From contig NZ_JABMKZ010000036.1 of the NCBI RefSeq assembly GCF_013204855.1, positions 1 through 64,000 of the forward strand: 64,000 nucleotides of DNA, read 5' to 3'. Below the pieces are notes generated by a model. That model searched no databases. It saw only the letters and a program-made list of their open reading frames with translations, and was not told the origin of the DNA. The position numbers and the translations under genes are program-made. Shown one piece after another: positions 1 through 7,177 of this stretch; positions within the stretch are counted from its first letter, which is position 1; each line of letters begins with the position of its first letter. Source of the stretch: Paenibacillus alba. GTDB lineage: Bacteria; Bacillota; Bacilli; Paenibacillales; NBRC-103111.

Positions 1-354
1 CTGATCTACGGATTACGCAAATCCTATGCGCTGCAATTTTTTTAAAAGAGACTGAGCCGCGTCTTATTTAGTGATGTCTTTTTCTTCGACTGCCAGCTTT
101 CTAATTTTCATGGTAGTTCAATGAAAAAAAGTGACCCACAGCAACGGGCTGTGGGTCATAATTATTTATATTTTAAAGGGGGGCTGTTTTATTATAGGCT
201 TGATTCATTAAAGCTATATGAAAATAAGATTTCATTATTGTTACATTTATTCAGCTAACGAACTTTAGCTTAATAAACACCTTATCTACCAAGCAAAAAC
301 AGACACTTTCCTCAGTTGATGTGGAGTAACACGTTGCAGTTTAAGTACGGGCGT
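1..354. other. Left-edge stretch without a convincing gene
   Basis: No complete gene is visible. On the minus strand a 15-codon reading frame (64..111, product MKIRKLAVEEKDITK) runs into TAA and then stays in frame for about 16 more sense codons. It could be the decayed start of a lost gene or chance. A terminator hairpin lies at 124..158. At 255..276 the plus strand reads CTAACG then AACTTTAGCTTAATAA, which resembles, in inverted orientation, the spacer core that follows each small gene between 1.7 and 3.9 kb. Confidence 0.4.
124..158 (-). terminator. Rho-independent terminator downstream of the serpin gene
   Basis: An 11-bp perfect stem, TGACCCACAGC (132-142) paired with GCTGTGGGTCA (148-158), has a 5-nt loop and is followed on the minus strand by a run of T (123-130). 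It lies about 200 bp past the serpin stop codon and is the first terminator the minus-strand transcript would meet. Confidence 0.75.
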
Positions 355-1608
355 TTATGGTTCGACCACGGATCCTACAAAAAGCCATGCGTCGGTCTGG
401 CGGTCTTCAATTGCGAAGAAGAACGGCCGGTTTATCGTCACCTTGAACGGTTCATCGATTGGTGCCGAAGCCCCTGCCATTTGTACCGAAGTGACCGCAG
501 CTGCCTCCGTTCCATTTTCATTGACCTCGATGAACGTTTTGTGTGTTACCGCACTGATGAAAAGATTGGGCGGAACAGGGGCCATGCCGGAAAAATCTGC
601 ATGGACTTCGTCAAAGGGCAGCGTCATACCCATGGCCTTGAGCGGTTCTTTCAACTTTTCGCTGTATTCGATCTTCAAATGGGGAAGCTTAATTTCACCC
701 CGGTTCGACTGGAACGATTCGTGCCAGCGGTTGGGATCCGCCCAAAGCTTGTCATGGAGAGCATCCAGTGAAGAAGATTCATCCGGAAGAATGATCAGCA
801 TGTCCATCTGTCCCTCTCCGTAAGGTAAGCGGATTGCTTGAAATTCCTCTTCCTGCAAATATTCATAAGAGCCTGACTGCGTCATCATCTGCACTTGCTT
901 GGTGGAACCGTCCTGCAGTTTGAAGCTTTCTTCTTTCGTTGCAGAAGGTTGGAATTCCTTTTTCCAACCGCCATTGAAATAGACCGCATTCATCAGGATC
1001 AAAACTTCCATAGGATCGATGGATTCGATCATCCTGGGAATTTTTCCATTGGTATTCTTATTTACCCAGTCATTGATCGTGCCAGGAGCTTTGGGACTGT
1101 TGAAATCGAGCTCAGTTATTTTCGCGTCGTAAAACGCTTGATTGGTTTTCGTGAAATCACTGTGAAACGGTTTTCCTTTACGTGTCCAAAGCGAGTTGGC
1201 AATACGCACTTGAACGTCGCTGCCCGGCTGCTGCAAAAGGGAGATAAGCGTCTCGTTGCCCCGATTCATTTCATCCAGGGACATGCCTTGCCAGCCCAAC
1301 GTCTTGGCCAATGAGACTTGCGTTTCCCCCTTGCTTCCGTTGTAAGTCATGGCGAGCGCCAAAGAAATGCTGGTCGGCGAAATGAATATGTTTTTCTTCT
1401 TGTTCTGCTCCGTTTGGACCAGTTGCCGATGGAGCTGCATGCCGAACTCGTTGCTTGCTTTGACGATACGCACATCAACTCCGGCCGCCGCGACTTGTCG
1501 TTTTTCCATTGAAATTGAATTTCCAGAAGGATTATCACACGCAGTCACAATCAGTACCAGCAGTATACCAGCCGCAAGAAGTTTACTTTTTCTAAAATTA
1601 TCTTTCAT
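355..1608 (-). CDS. Serpin-family serine protease inhibitor, lipoprotein
   Basis: A 417-residue protein of normal serpin length. Residues 1-24 form a lipoprotein signal ending in the lipobox VTAC, so lipidation is expected at Cys24 and the inhibitor would sit on the outer face of the membrane. Serpin signatures are clear: the NxFISPxSIxxALAM stretch, the hinge NENGTEAAAV, and the closing FxVTINRPFFFAI followed by FVGSVVEP. Counting from the hinge glutamate as P17 puts the scissile bond at Ala-Ser inside AGASAP, which would suit an elastase- or subtilisin-like target; that is inference. The start is ATG at 1608 because AGGGGG lies 7 nt upstream; the in-frame ATG 18 nt earlier lies before this ribosome site. 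The family inhibits proteases by a suicide conformational trap. It stands alone with its own terminator. Confidence 0.93.
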   Translation of the reverse strand: MKDNFRKSKLLAAGILLVLIVTACDNPSGNSISMEKRQVAAAGVDVRIVKASNEFGMQLHRQLVQTEQNKKKNIFISPTSISLALAMTYNGSKGETQVSLAKTLGWQGMSLDEMNRGNETLISLLQQPGSDVQVRIANSLWTRKGKPFHSDFTKTNQAFYDAKITELDFNSPKAPGTINDWVNKNTNGKIPRMIESIDPMEVLILMNAVYFNGGWKKEFQPSATKEESFKLQDGSTKQVQMMTQSGSYEYLQEEEFQAIRLPYGEGQMDMLIILPDESSSLDALHDKLWADPNRWHESFQSNRGEIKLPHLKIEYSEKLKEPLKAMGMTLPFDEVHADFSGMAPVPPNLFISAVTHKTFIEVNENGTEAAAVTSVQMAGASAPIDEPFKVTINRPFFFAIEDRQTDAWLFVGSVVEP

Positions 1609-1700
1609 TTCGGAACCCCCTGTCATTCATATGCTTATATGACGAGGAATATTTACATAATGTTCCATGCAATCGATTTAATTTTTGCTTGTATAGAAAG

Positions 1701-1766
1701 GCCTTAACGGCTAGAGGACTCCCACCGGATGCCGTTATTAAGCTATCGTTCCCCGTTAGGTTAACG
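1701..1766 (-). repeat. Cassette-like spacer A
   Basis: In gene orientation this starts inside the last codons of the 109-residue gene with AACCTAACGGGGAACGATAG, then carries an AACGGC...GCCGTT inverted repeat around a 19-nt loop and ends near GTTAAGGC. The ACCTAAC start fits the RYYYAAC inverse core of integron attC sites. The far end, GTTAAGG, differs from GTTRRRY only in the last base. Four related spacers follow the next four genes. Confidence 0.6.
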
Positions 1767-2085
1767 TTTCGAGCTTTCCCGCGGTCAGTTTGAAGCTTAA
1801 TAAGTCACCCTTTTCCTTTGGTTTCCATCCCCGATTAATTGCTTCAGGAATTATTAGGGCCACTTCAGCAGGCATTACAATTTTGTTATTAAGTGTTTCA
1901 ACATGCGGAAACTCCACCCAGAACTCATTAATGTCTGATTCTATATTAACACTGAGTAATTGGCCGTTAACTTCATTATGCTGAACGGTTAAGGTGAGAA
2001 TACCCTTTGCTGAAGGAGTGATTACCCATCTGTACAAGTCTTGCCCGACAGTAATCTTTCTTGTTCCCTTTTTACTAATAGTCAT
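1756..2085 (-). CDS. Small orphan protein, unknown function
   Basis: A 109-residue soluble protein with no signal peptide or membrane segment. The N-terminus TISKKGTRKITVGQDLYRW and the C-terminal stretch with AINRGWKPKEKGD recall small uncharacterised proteins found singly in many genomes, but I recognise no named family. ATG is preceded by GGAG at 8 nt. The stop codon TAA lies inside spacer A, and the gene starts directly after spacer B, so it sits between two spacer elements. It is the last gene in the direction of transcription of a five-gene array of unrelated small proteins. No function can be assigned. Confidence 0.75.
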   Translation of the reverse strand: MTISKKGTRKITVGQDLYRWVITPSAKGILTLTVQHNEVNGQLLSVNIESDINEFWVEFPHVETLNNKIVMPAEVALIIPEAINRGWKPKEKGDLLSFKLTAGKLETLT

Positions 2086-2133
2086 AAAGTCAACTCCAGT
2101 GTCTTATTTATTGAAGCTGTCGTTCCCAGTCAG
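2086..2133 (-). repeat. Cassette-like spacer B (short)
   Basis: In gene orientation the stop codon of the 87-residue gene overlaps CTGACTGGGAACGACAGCTT, matching spacer A (CTAACGGGGAACGATAGCTT) at most positions. It continues CAATAA before the next gene's ribosome site. The variable hairpin half seen in A, C and D is missing, so this is the shortest copy. Confidence 0.5.
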
Positions 2134-2393
2134 TCACTTTCATATTCACCCTTAAAATGAAAGTGCTCGTGGTAAATACCATTCATACCTACCAACTTAC
2201 CGGTTTTCTTATGAAAATAAGCAAAATTGAGGTTCAAAGGTAGCTTGAGTAAATCATAATTTACATCTTTTGGTAACCCTTGAATTACTTCGACTGCTTT
2301 TTCACGAGTTGTATATAAACCGACCGGAAAGAAGTTTGGAAAACGTTTAATATCTTCAGAAACAAAAATTCCCCATATTACATCTTTATCCAA
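2130..2393 (-). CDS. Small orphan protein, unknown function
   Basis: An 87-residue protein starting at TTG (2393) with GGAG 7 nt upstream; no ATG in this frame gives a better start. It has aromatic and histidine-rich stretches (FPNFFPVGLYTTREKA in the middle and GIYHEHFHFK near the end) and no membrane segment. The composition suggests a compact cytoplasmic domain, but I recognise no family. It is the fourth gene of the spacer-separated array and its stop codon lies within spacer B. Confidence 0.7.
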   Translation of the reverse strand: MDKDVIWGIFVSEDIKRFPNFFPVGLYTTREKAVEVIQGLPKDVNYDLLKLPLNLNFAYFHKKTGKLVGMNGIYHEHFHFKGEYESD

Positions 2394-2450
2394 GTCCTCA
2401 CTCCGTTCTTTCTATTCCCCCCGTTATACTCATTAAAATTGCAATGATCT

Positions 2451-2512
2451 GTTCGTTAACGTAATAACGACTGCCAGCAGCAGCCGTTCAAGTATCGTTA
2501 TCCGTTAGAGCT
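2451..2512 (-). repeat. Cassette-like spacer C
   Basis: In gene orientation CTCTAACGGATAACGATACT begins about 9 nt after the stop of the membrane-protein gene. A GC-rich middle (GGCTGCTGCTGGCAG) follows, and it ends near ACGTTAACGAAC. The core matches spacers A, D and E at TAACGG..AAC; the middle is different in sequence. Confidence 0.5.
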
Positions 2513-2523
2513 TAGCTATCTTC

Positions 2524-3318
2524 TTAGTCAATTATTTCCCATGTCACTTTAAATCCTCCCTTTAAGCCTCCGTCACCGACTGCAACAATTTTATATATTC
2601 CATCCTCATCAATATTAACTGATGACTTATGTTCAATTGTGTCTTTCATACCTGCGTAAGTTCCATTCGACTTTATTACATGCTGACCCGTTGATGAACC
2701 ACCACGAGTATCCCAATTAATTTCAAAAATAAGTGTCTGTCCTTTTCGAACGTTAACTGGTACTTCCTTCGATCCATTAAACAAGTCAAAAGTAGCTTCA
2801 TAAGTCGTTGAAGTGTATGTTTCAACCCAATTTAATTTTAGATTGTTAATGATAGTCATAGAGATTAACAAAAGCAGAGGAATACCTACACCAAAGAGAT
2901 ATTGAAAAGTCCACTTTTCTCTTCCAATTCTTGTCCCCGTATAGAAAATCATAGCAAATATTGCACCAAAGGTTCCTGCAAAGAGGAAACTAGAAAGCAA
3001 CTCTTCAGAAGATAAACTAGATCCGCTACGAATGTAAGCAAGCCCCGGGAAGTAGGCGTAGCCACAAGCCATATATAGGAGAATTTCAAATAAGCGTTTT
3101 TTAGAAGGAATAAACCTCACGATTAGATCTATGAGTAACGAACAAGGAATGCTGTATAAATAAAGGATATTATACAATGAGACTTCCTTCATTAATCCAA
3201 AGACACTATAAAAATTCAAACCGTTAATTATCGAAAATATAGCGCAAAAACTGAATAAAGTAAGTCCAGAAGCAGCAAGTTTACTTATAAAATATTGCCA
3301 TAACTCATTAATTCTCAT
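2524..3318 (-). CDS. Polytopic membrane protein with C-terminal extracytoplasmic domain
   Basis: About 264 residues from ATG at 3318; an in-frame TTG at 3336 is the alternative, and both have only weak GAG-type ribosome sites. The N-terminal two thirds carry about five hydrophobic segments. The last ~95 residues, after the final segment, are polar and beta-like (VRKGQTLIFEINWDTRGG, then IYKIVAVGDGGLKGGFKVTW) and probably lie outside the membrane. I recognise no family. Its base composition is clearly AT-richer than the catabolic genes further right, consistent with acquired DNA. It is the third gene of the spacer array. Confidence 0.7.
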   Translation of the reverse strand: MRINELWQYFISKLAASGLTLFSFCAIFSIINGLNFYSVFGLMKEVSLYNILYLYSIPCSLLIDLIVRFIPSKKRLFEILLYMACGYAYFPGLAYIRSGSSLSSEELLSSFLFAGTFGAIFAMIFYTGTRIGREKWTFQYLFGVGIPLLLLISMTIINNLKLNWVETYTSTTYEATFDLFNGSKEVPVNVRKGQTLIFEINWDTRGGSSTGQHVIKSNGTYAGMKDTIEHKSSVNIDEDGIYKIVAVGDGGLKGGFKVTWEIID

Positions 3319-3441
3319 ATTCTCAACTCTTTTCAAAAGAGTGCTCTCTATATCCTTCGCTAACCAATCTTCAACCTCATTTATCAGGGGGATTCATCTA
3401 ATAATACCATAAATATAATGCTTATTTTTTACATTTTATTA

Positions 3442-3538
3442 CGCTAATCTGCCCGTTACTTCAATAGAAAAAGGAAGCAGATGCCGGTCGCGGCGATCTG
3501 CTCCCTGGTTATTTCACTAACGTTCCCCGTTAAGTTAA
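3442..3538 (-). repeat. Cassette-like spacer D with strong hairpin
   Basis: In gene orientation it opens with TTAACTTAACGGGGAACGTT, whose ACTTAAC fits RYYYAAC. The middle holds a long imperfect hairpin: GAGCAGAT near 3500 pairs with ATCTGCTTCC near 3475, with CCG/CGG closing around a 4-nt loop. It ends near GTAACGGGCAGATTAGCG. This is the most complete copy. Confidence 0.6.
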
Positions 3539-3544
3539 ATCGTG

Positions 3545-3775
3545 TTAGACTCCATAGAAATCTTTTAACTTTTGCCATGTCTCGAACCAAAAGGTTTTCA
3601 CTTTATCGGGTTTCGAAATCTCTATCTCAACATCGTTTTTAATTATATAAACTTTACCATCTCTAGTATTCATAGTATCGCCAAATCCAAAAGCGATATC
3701 TAGGCTATCTTTTCTATACTGTTCTTCTCTTGTATCTGACCACTCCGCCTTGCCAACCGAAAATTTTTTTTTCAA
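3545..3775 (-). CDS. Small orphan protein, unknown function
   Basis: A 76-residue ORF starting at TTG (3775), closely preceded by an in-frame TAA, so it cannot extend upstream. Candidate ribosome sites are GGGAGAG at about 12 nt or AAGGGA at 3 nt, neither ideal. The product begins KKKFSVGKAEW and ends in an aromatic tail with TFWFETWQKLKDFYG. No signal or membrane segment and no recognised family. It could be a truncated remnant of a longer protein. It lies between spacers D and E. Confidence 0.55.
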   Translation of the reverse strand: MKKKFSVGKAEWSDTREEQYRKDSLDIAFGFGDTMNTRDGKVYIIKNDVEIEISKPDKVKTFWFETWQKLKDFYGV

Positions 3776-3810
3776 TATCCCTTATCTCTCCCGTTTCCGA
3801 TTTGTCTACA

Positions 3811-3879
3811 CCAAGTCTGCTCAAATAGCTGCTGCCGGCAGTCTTTTTTTGTTGTGCTATAGTTTCCGTTAGGTTAACG
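3811..3879 (-). repeat. Cassette-like spacer E
   Basis: In gene orientation it begins 14 nt after the DUF4304 gene stop with GTTAACCTAACGGAAACTAT, sharing TTAACCTAACGG with spacer A. A run of A and an imperfect inverted repeat follow (AAGACTGC near 3846 against GCAGACTT near 3815). The element carries the same opening core but its own middle sequence. Confidence 0.55.
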
Positions 3880-3893
3880 TTCACTATGCTGAC

Positions 3894-4505
3894 TTATAGC
3901 TTATCAAATTCCACTCCGTATTTATTGAAGATGGCCTTGTATTCATTTTCGAATATGGTCCATCGCTTTTCTGTTCCGTACTTTTCCTGCAAAGCCTTCC
4001 AATAATGTTTAGCCGCTGCTACATCATTGGATTGTAATAACAAATGAAAGCTCTCTTCACCCAAGTGTAAAAATGGACCTGAAGTGTAATAATCAACAAG
4101 GGATCTGGCACTGGTCATAGTATCATAGAAATGAATAACCTCTTCTAATCCACTTAGCAGCGTTTTTCTTAAATCATCCATATTCGTATCAGGAGTGATT
4201 GAAAATCGATCTGGAACAGACTCAACAATTTGCCCAATTCTTGCTCTGAAGTGACACTCCGCTTCTTGGGGTGCTGTCAGAATCTCTCTCGATTGTATCT
4301 GTGCCAAATCCGCTGCATAAATACCGCAGTTCACATAGAACATGACATTGTCCGCTGAATTGCCAGAGGCTTTTTGGAAATTGAACATGTAGATGAGGCT
4401 TTCTGTTATCTTATTGAAATTCAAACTCTTCTTTGCGAAGCCACGCTTGGAAAGGAACGGCTTTACGTCCTGCTTAATCATATCGTTAAAGAGCTGTTGC
4501 AACAT
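3894..4505 (-). CDS. DUF4304 domain protein
   Basis: A 203-residue soluble protein with a strong ribosome site (AGGAGG about 5 nt before ATG). The N-terminal half fits the DUF4304 pattern: a short helix, then KPFLSKRGFAKKSLNF, then a strand ending in FNFQKASGNS and a cysteine-containing strand VNCGIYA. The family is uncharacterised and occurs scattered among accessory genes. It is the first gene, in the direction of transcription, of the five-gene array, and its stop is followed by spacer E. Function unknown. Confidence 0.8.
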   Translation of the reverse strand: MLQQLFNDMIKQDVKPFLSKRGFAKKSLNFNKITESLIYMFNFQKASGNSADNVMFYVNCGIYAADLAQIQSREILTAPQEAECHFRARIGQIVESVPDRFSITPDTNMDDLRKTLLSGLEEVIHFYDTMTSARSLVDYYTSGPFLHLGEESFHLLLQSNDVAAAKHYWKALQEKYGTEKRWTIFENEYKAIFNKYGVEFDKL

Positions 4506-4553
4506 GATTCCTCCTAGAAGATTACTATAGATTATTTGTTTTAAAAAGAGATC

Positions 4554-4589
4554 AAAAAAAATCCTCCAACCCCCACGATTCCTCTGGAG
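4554..4589 (-). terminator. Possible terminator after the glycosyltransferase gene
   Basis: On the minus strand CTCCA (4589-4585) can pair with TGGAG (4568-4564) around a long GC-rich loop and is followed directly by ATTTTTTTT. The stem is short, so this is a tentative call. Confidence 0.35.
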
Positions 4590-4645
4590 CTGAAGGGTTT
4601 CACTTCTTTTTATGTATGCAGCTGAGCCTTAAACTTTAGCTTTAC

Positions 4646-5791
4646 CTAACCAATTCGAGCCATATATACGTCCTCTAACTCGGTTGCAGCCTCTTTAATA
4701 TCATATCCGGCTTGTTGGACCGCTCGAATCCTGATCTCATCTGAAACCCTGTCACTGCGAATCGCCTTCATTAACCACTGGGCCCATATAGCTGCGTCTT
4801 GCTCCAAACTCAAGAAAGCGAAAAAACCGGCCTTCAGATTAGCCTCATCAGGCAAAGCATCCGAAACCACACATGGAACACCTGCCGCTTGTGCTTCAAT
4901 TAAAATCATCGGCAGCCCATCTTCAAAAGAGGGCAGCGCGAGCACATCAATCTCCTGAAGAAGCTCTGCAATATCTTCCCGTATGCCAAGTAAATGGACG
5001 CGGTTCTGAATTCCCTTTTGCTCAAGAATCGCCTCAATTTGCGGACGCAAAGCCCCATCACCGATCAAAATCAGCCGCGCATTCGGGAGCCGGTACAGCA
5101 GCTCTTCAAAAATTTCAATCAGATATCGGTGATTCTTCACAGCACTAAAACGCCCAATATGACCAACAATCGGCTCATCCAGCGGAATCTTCAGCTGCTC
5201 ACGAAGCGAGACACACTTTGTTATTCGGTTGGTATAGAGACTAAGATCAATGCCATTGCGCAGCATTTTACCTCGTTTATCGTTCATCCATTGGAATCCA
5301 AATAGTGCTTGGCTAGCCGTCTGCGAGCTTCCAACCCAACTTGTAGCCAGACGTCGAATCATATTCTTCTTAAACCAACGGGACATCTTATTTGGTGAAA
5401 CCGAAAAAGTAGCTTCCCTTAAACTGTGACTATGAGCAATGCGAATGGGAATGCCAAGAAATCTGGCGATCAATAAAGTGAATCCACTTGCATCCACATT
5501 ATGACTATGTATCGCTTGAAAAGGTCCTTCTTGTTGAATAATCGTTTTCAAGTCATACAAGTATCCGAACCGGCCTGCGTGATAGGGTTTCCCAAGATGA
5601 AAGATCCGTCCGCCCAATGCGCGTATTTCTTCGTCAAAATCGGAAGGATTCTGGGTATGCACGACAAAATCGAATTGCACCTTGGATCGATCCATATTCC
5701 GATATACCTTCATAATAAAGCTTTGTGCACTATCCTGATTCATATGACTAATTTGATGCAATATCCTTAATGGGCGACTGCTCAAAGCCAT
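4646..5791 (-). CDS. GT4-type glycosyltransferase (EpsF-like)
   Basis: A 381-residue two-domain GT-B enzyme expected to move a sugar from a nucleotide donor in exopolysaccharide or glycan synthesis at the inner membrane face. The N-terminal domain opens with RILHQISHMNQDSAQSFIM and has the HSHN and IAHSHS stretches typical of EpsF-like transferases. The C-terminal domain has GHIGRFSAVKNH, LILIGDG and the donor site FEDGLPMILIEAQ. There the usual first glutamate of the E-x7-E motif is Asp, with a Glu one residue before. ATG at 5791 is only one base from GGGGG, so TTG at 5785 may be the true start. No other polysaccharide gene is adjacent, so its pathway cannot be fixed. A region of about 330 bp upstream is AT-rich and gene-free. 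Confidence 0.88.
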   Translation of the reverse strand: MALSSRPLRILHQISHMNQDSAQSFIMKVYRNMDRSKVQFDFVVHTQNPSDFDEEIRALGGRIFHLGKPYHAGRFGYLYDLKTIIQQEGPFQAIHSHNVDASGFTLLIARFLGIPIRIAHSHSLREATFSVSPNKMSRWFKKNMIRRLATSWVGSSQTASQALFGFQWMNDKRGKMLRNGIDLSLYTNRITKCVSLREQLKIPLDEPIVGHIGRFSAVKNHRYLIEIFEELLYRLPNARLILIGDGALRPQIEAILEQKGIQNRVHLLGIREDIAELLQEIDVLALPSFEDGLPMILIEAQAAGVPCVVSDALPDEANLKAGFFAFLSLEQDAAIWAQWLMKAIRSDRVSDEIRIRAVQQAGYDIKEAATELEDVYMARIG

Positions 5792-5931
5792 TCCCCCTAC
5801 TTGAGTTATGAATATGAAGCAACAATACTTTAATCACAATTCCCAGATGTATATATAAATCATTAAATCCTGGATATTTTTTTACTTAATATAGGGAAAA
5901 TAGGGGGGATAAGTTAACAAAATGTCATAGA

Positions 5932-5947
5932 ATGTAAACGCTATCTA
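5932..5947. promoter_or_regulatory. Possible imperfect cre (CcpA) site
   Basis: ATGTAAACGCTATCTA differs from the cre consensus WTGNAARCGNWWWCAW by one base (CT instead of CA). It lies about 140 bp upstream of the glycosyltransferase start in an AT-rich gap. One near match by chance is easily possible. Confidence 0.25.
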
Positions 5948-6060
5948 CCTAAAATTGTAGCATGAATTTCTGGCAATTCCTATACTTAGATTAAGATTAG
6001 ATAAAGATTTGATAAATTTTTTTACACTTTCCAGCTAATTTTAGGCAGTAAATAGAAAAT

Positions 6061-6097
6061 ACCGAGAAATTTTCTGCATCAGCAGATTTTCTCGGTT
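6061..6097 (-). terminator. Hairpin terminator after the glycine-rich gene
   Basis: ACCGAGAAA with TTTTCTGC pairs with GCAGATTTTCTCGGT around ATCA, followed on the minus strand by ATTTTCT. It lies just beyond the stop of the Gly/His/Tyr-rich gene. Confidence 0.6.
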
Positions 6098-6121
6098 TCT
6101 ATGTGTCACTATGCTATTGAT

Positions 6122-6424
6122 CTAGATGCCAGGATAACCCGGATATGGCGGATAGTACGGGTACGGGTACGGATACGGGTATGGATAAGAATAATAAGGT
6201 AGTGTCGCATCATACACATAAGGAGCTGCAACCCACGGCAATACACCTACGCCACCGAAACCAGGAAAAAATCCTGCTCCATGCCCATGGCCAAACCCCG
6301 GACCAAATCCCGGACCACCATGAAAGCCATGCCCTAGCCCGCCGCCAAAACCGCCATGTCCGATGCCTCCACCGTGAAAGCCGCCTACTGGCGGACGAAA
6401 TTCTTGCTCATTTGCATTCGTCAT
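6122..6424 (-). CDS. Gly/His/Pro/Tyr-rich low-complexity protein
   Basis: About 100 residues. After a short polar start, a glycine/histidine-rich block (repeats such as GGFHGGG and GHGFHGG) passes into a hydrophobic turn GVLPWVAAPYVYDATL and ends in a Tyr-Pro repeat (YPYPYPYPYPYY). No signal peptide. The composition resembles small spore-coat or inclusion-type proteins of Bacillales, but no specific family is recognised. ATG at 6424 has GAGTGA 8 nt upstream; GTG at 6436 is the alternative. It is monocistronic, with its own terminator. Confidence 0.65.
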   Translation of the reverse strand: MTNANEQEFRPPVGGFHGGGIGHGGFGGGLGHGFHGGPGFGPGFGHGHGAGFFPGFGGVGVLPWVAAPYVYDATLPYYSYPYPYPYPYPYYPPYPGYPGI

Positions 6425-6536
6425 TGTTGGAATCACTCACATTCTTGTATAGGTTATTTGCCTAGTACACTGTATGTGTGCGAGTGCCTAGTTGGTGAAT
6501 GGTTTTGAGAAAATGGGCTTGTTTCAAGACTTCTTG

Positions 6537-6854
6537 CTATTTTTTCCCTTTCCAGACATCACTAAGACCTACCCAAAAAACTAAAATCGTGGTGATCACA
6601 ATAAAGCGAAAATCCCAGGCGTTCGGAAAATCATTCATCTGAGTTCCAGATGCGCGGAGCACTAGCACGAACAGGAGAAGAACCAAATCAAAAAACATGC
6701 AGTAGGCCATGCGAGCTGATAGTTTGTATAGAGGAAGTTTGTCCATCATTTTGCCGAATCCTAGAATGTCTGACCATCTTGAAGATTCTTTGGATTTATT
6801 CTGGGGGGAGTTGTCCTCGGGCCGATCATTGATCGGCTTTTGTTCGTCTTGCAT
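6537..6854 (-). CDS. Small membrane protein, unknown function
   Basis: About 105 residues from ATG at 6854. The first 45 residues are polar (many Asp, Glu, Lys, Ser), then two hydrophobic segments follow around CMFFDLVLLLFVLVL and FIVITTILVFWVGL, with a basic end KGKK, so the N-terminus is probably cytoplasmic. AAGGAG lies 12 nt upstream. It overlaps the end of the preceding 73-residue gene by about 29 nt, which suggests coupled translation. No family recognised. Confidence 0.6.
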   Translation of the reverse strand: MQDEQKPINDRPEDNSPQNKSKESSRWSDILGFGKMMDKLPLYKLSARMAYCMFFDLVLLLFVLVLRASGTQMNDFPNAWDFRFIVITTILVFWVGLSDVWKGKK

Positions 6855-7047
6855 CCTTTTGGCCAACTCCTTGCAACGAATCATGGGCGTCCAGCCACAT
6901 CAGAATGGCTACAACAAAGCTTAAGCCAGCTACGAATAATCCCCCCATATTGGACAGCAGCTTCATCTCCCATGTCATGATTAAAGCTAGAAAACTCACT
7001 AGAAATGCGAGAAAGGAAGCTGTTTTTTTCATCGAGTTTCCTATCAT
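6826..7047 (-). CDS. Small two-helix membrane protein, unknown function
   Basis: A 73-residue protein with two hydrophobic segments (FLAFLVSFLALIM and GGLFVAGLSFVVAILMW) and a charged tail. The start at 7047 is supported by a strong AGGAGG about 11 nt upstream with a second GGAG at 6 nt. It is followed by the overlapping small membrane-protein gene, so the two probably form a pair. No named family is recognised. Confidence 0.6.
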   Translation of the reverse strand: MIGNSMKKTASFLAFLVSFLALIMTWEMKLLSNMGGLFVAGLSFVVAILMWLDAHDSLQGVGQKDARRTKADQ

Positions 7048-7136
7048 AATCTACTCCACCTCCTTATTCGCTGATGGTATAGGATATGAGAGATTGATAG
7101 ATTTGGTGCAGACGAGGCATTGCTCAATTCATGCAA

Positions 7137-7172
7137 AAGAGGACTTAAGAGGCGTCCCTCTCAAGTCCTTAG
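7137..7172 (-). terminator. Terminator after prkA
   Basis: AGGACTTAAGAGG pairs with CCTCTCAAGTCCT (one short mismatch) around CGTC, followed on the minus strand by TCTTTTGC. It lies 6 bp past the prkA stop codon. Confidence 0.75.
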
Positions 7173-7177
7173 CGCCA

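Noticed and set aside
1701..3879. A true integron
   Set aside because: No integrase, attI or promoter cassette is visible, and the GTTRRRY side is imperfect; reported as cassette-like only.
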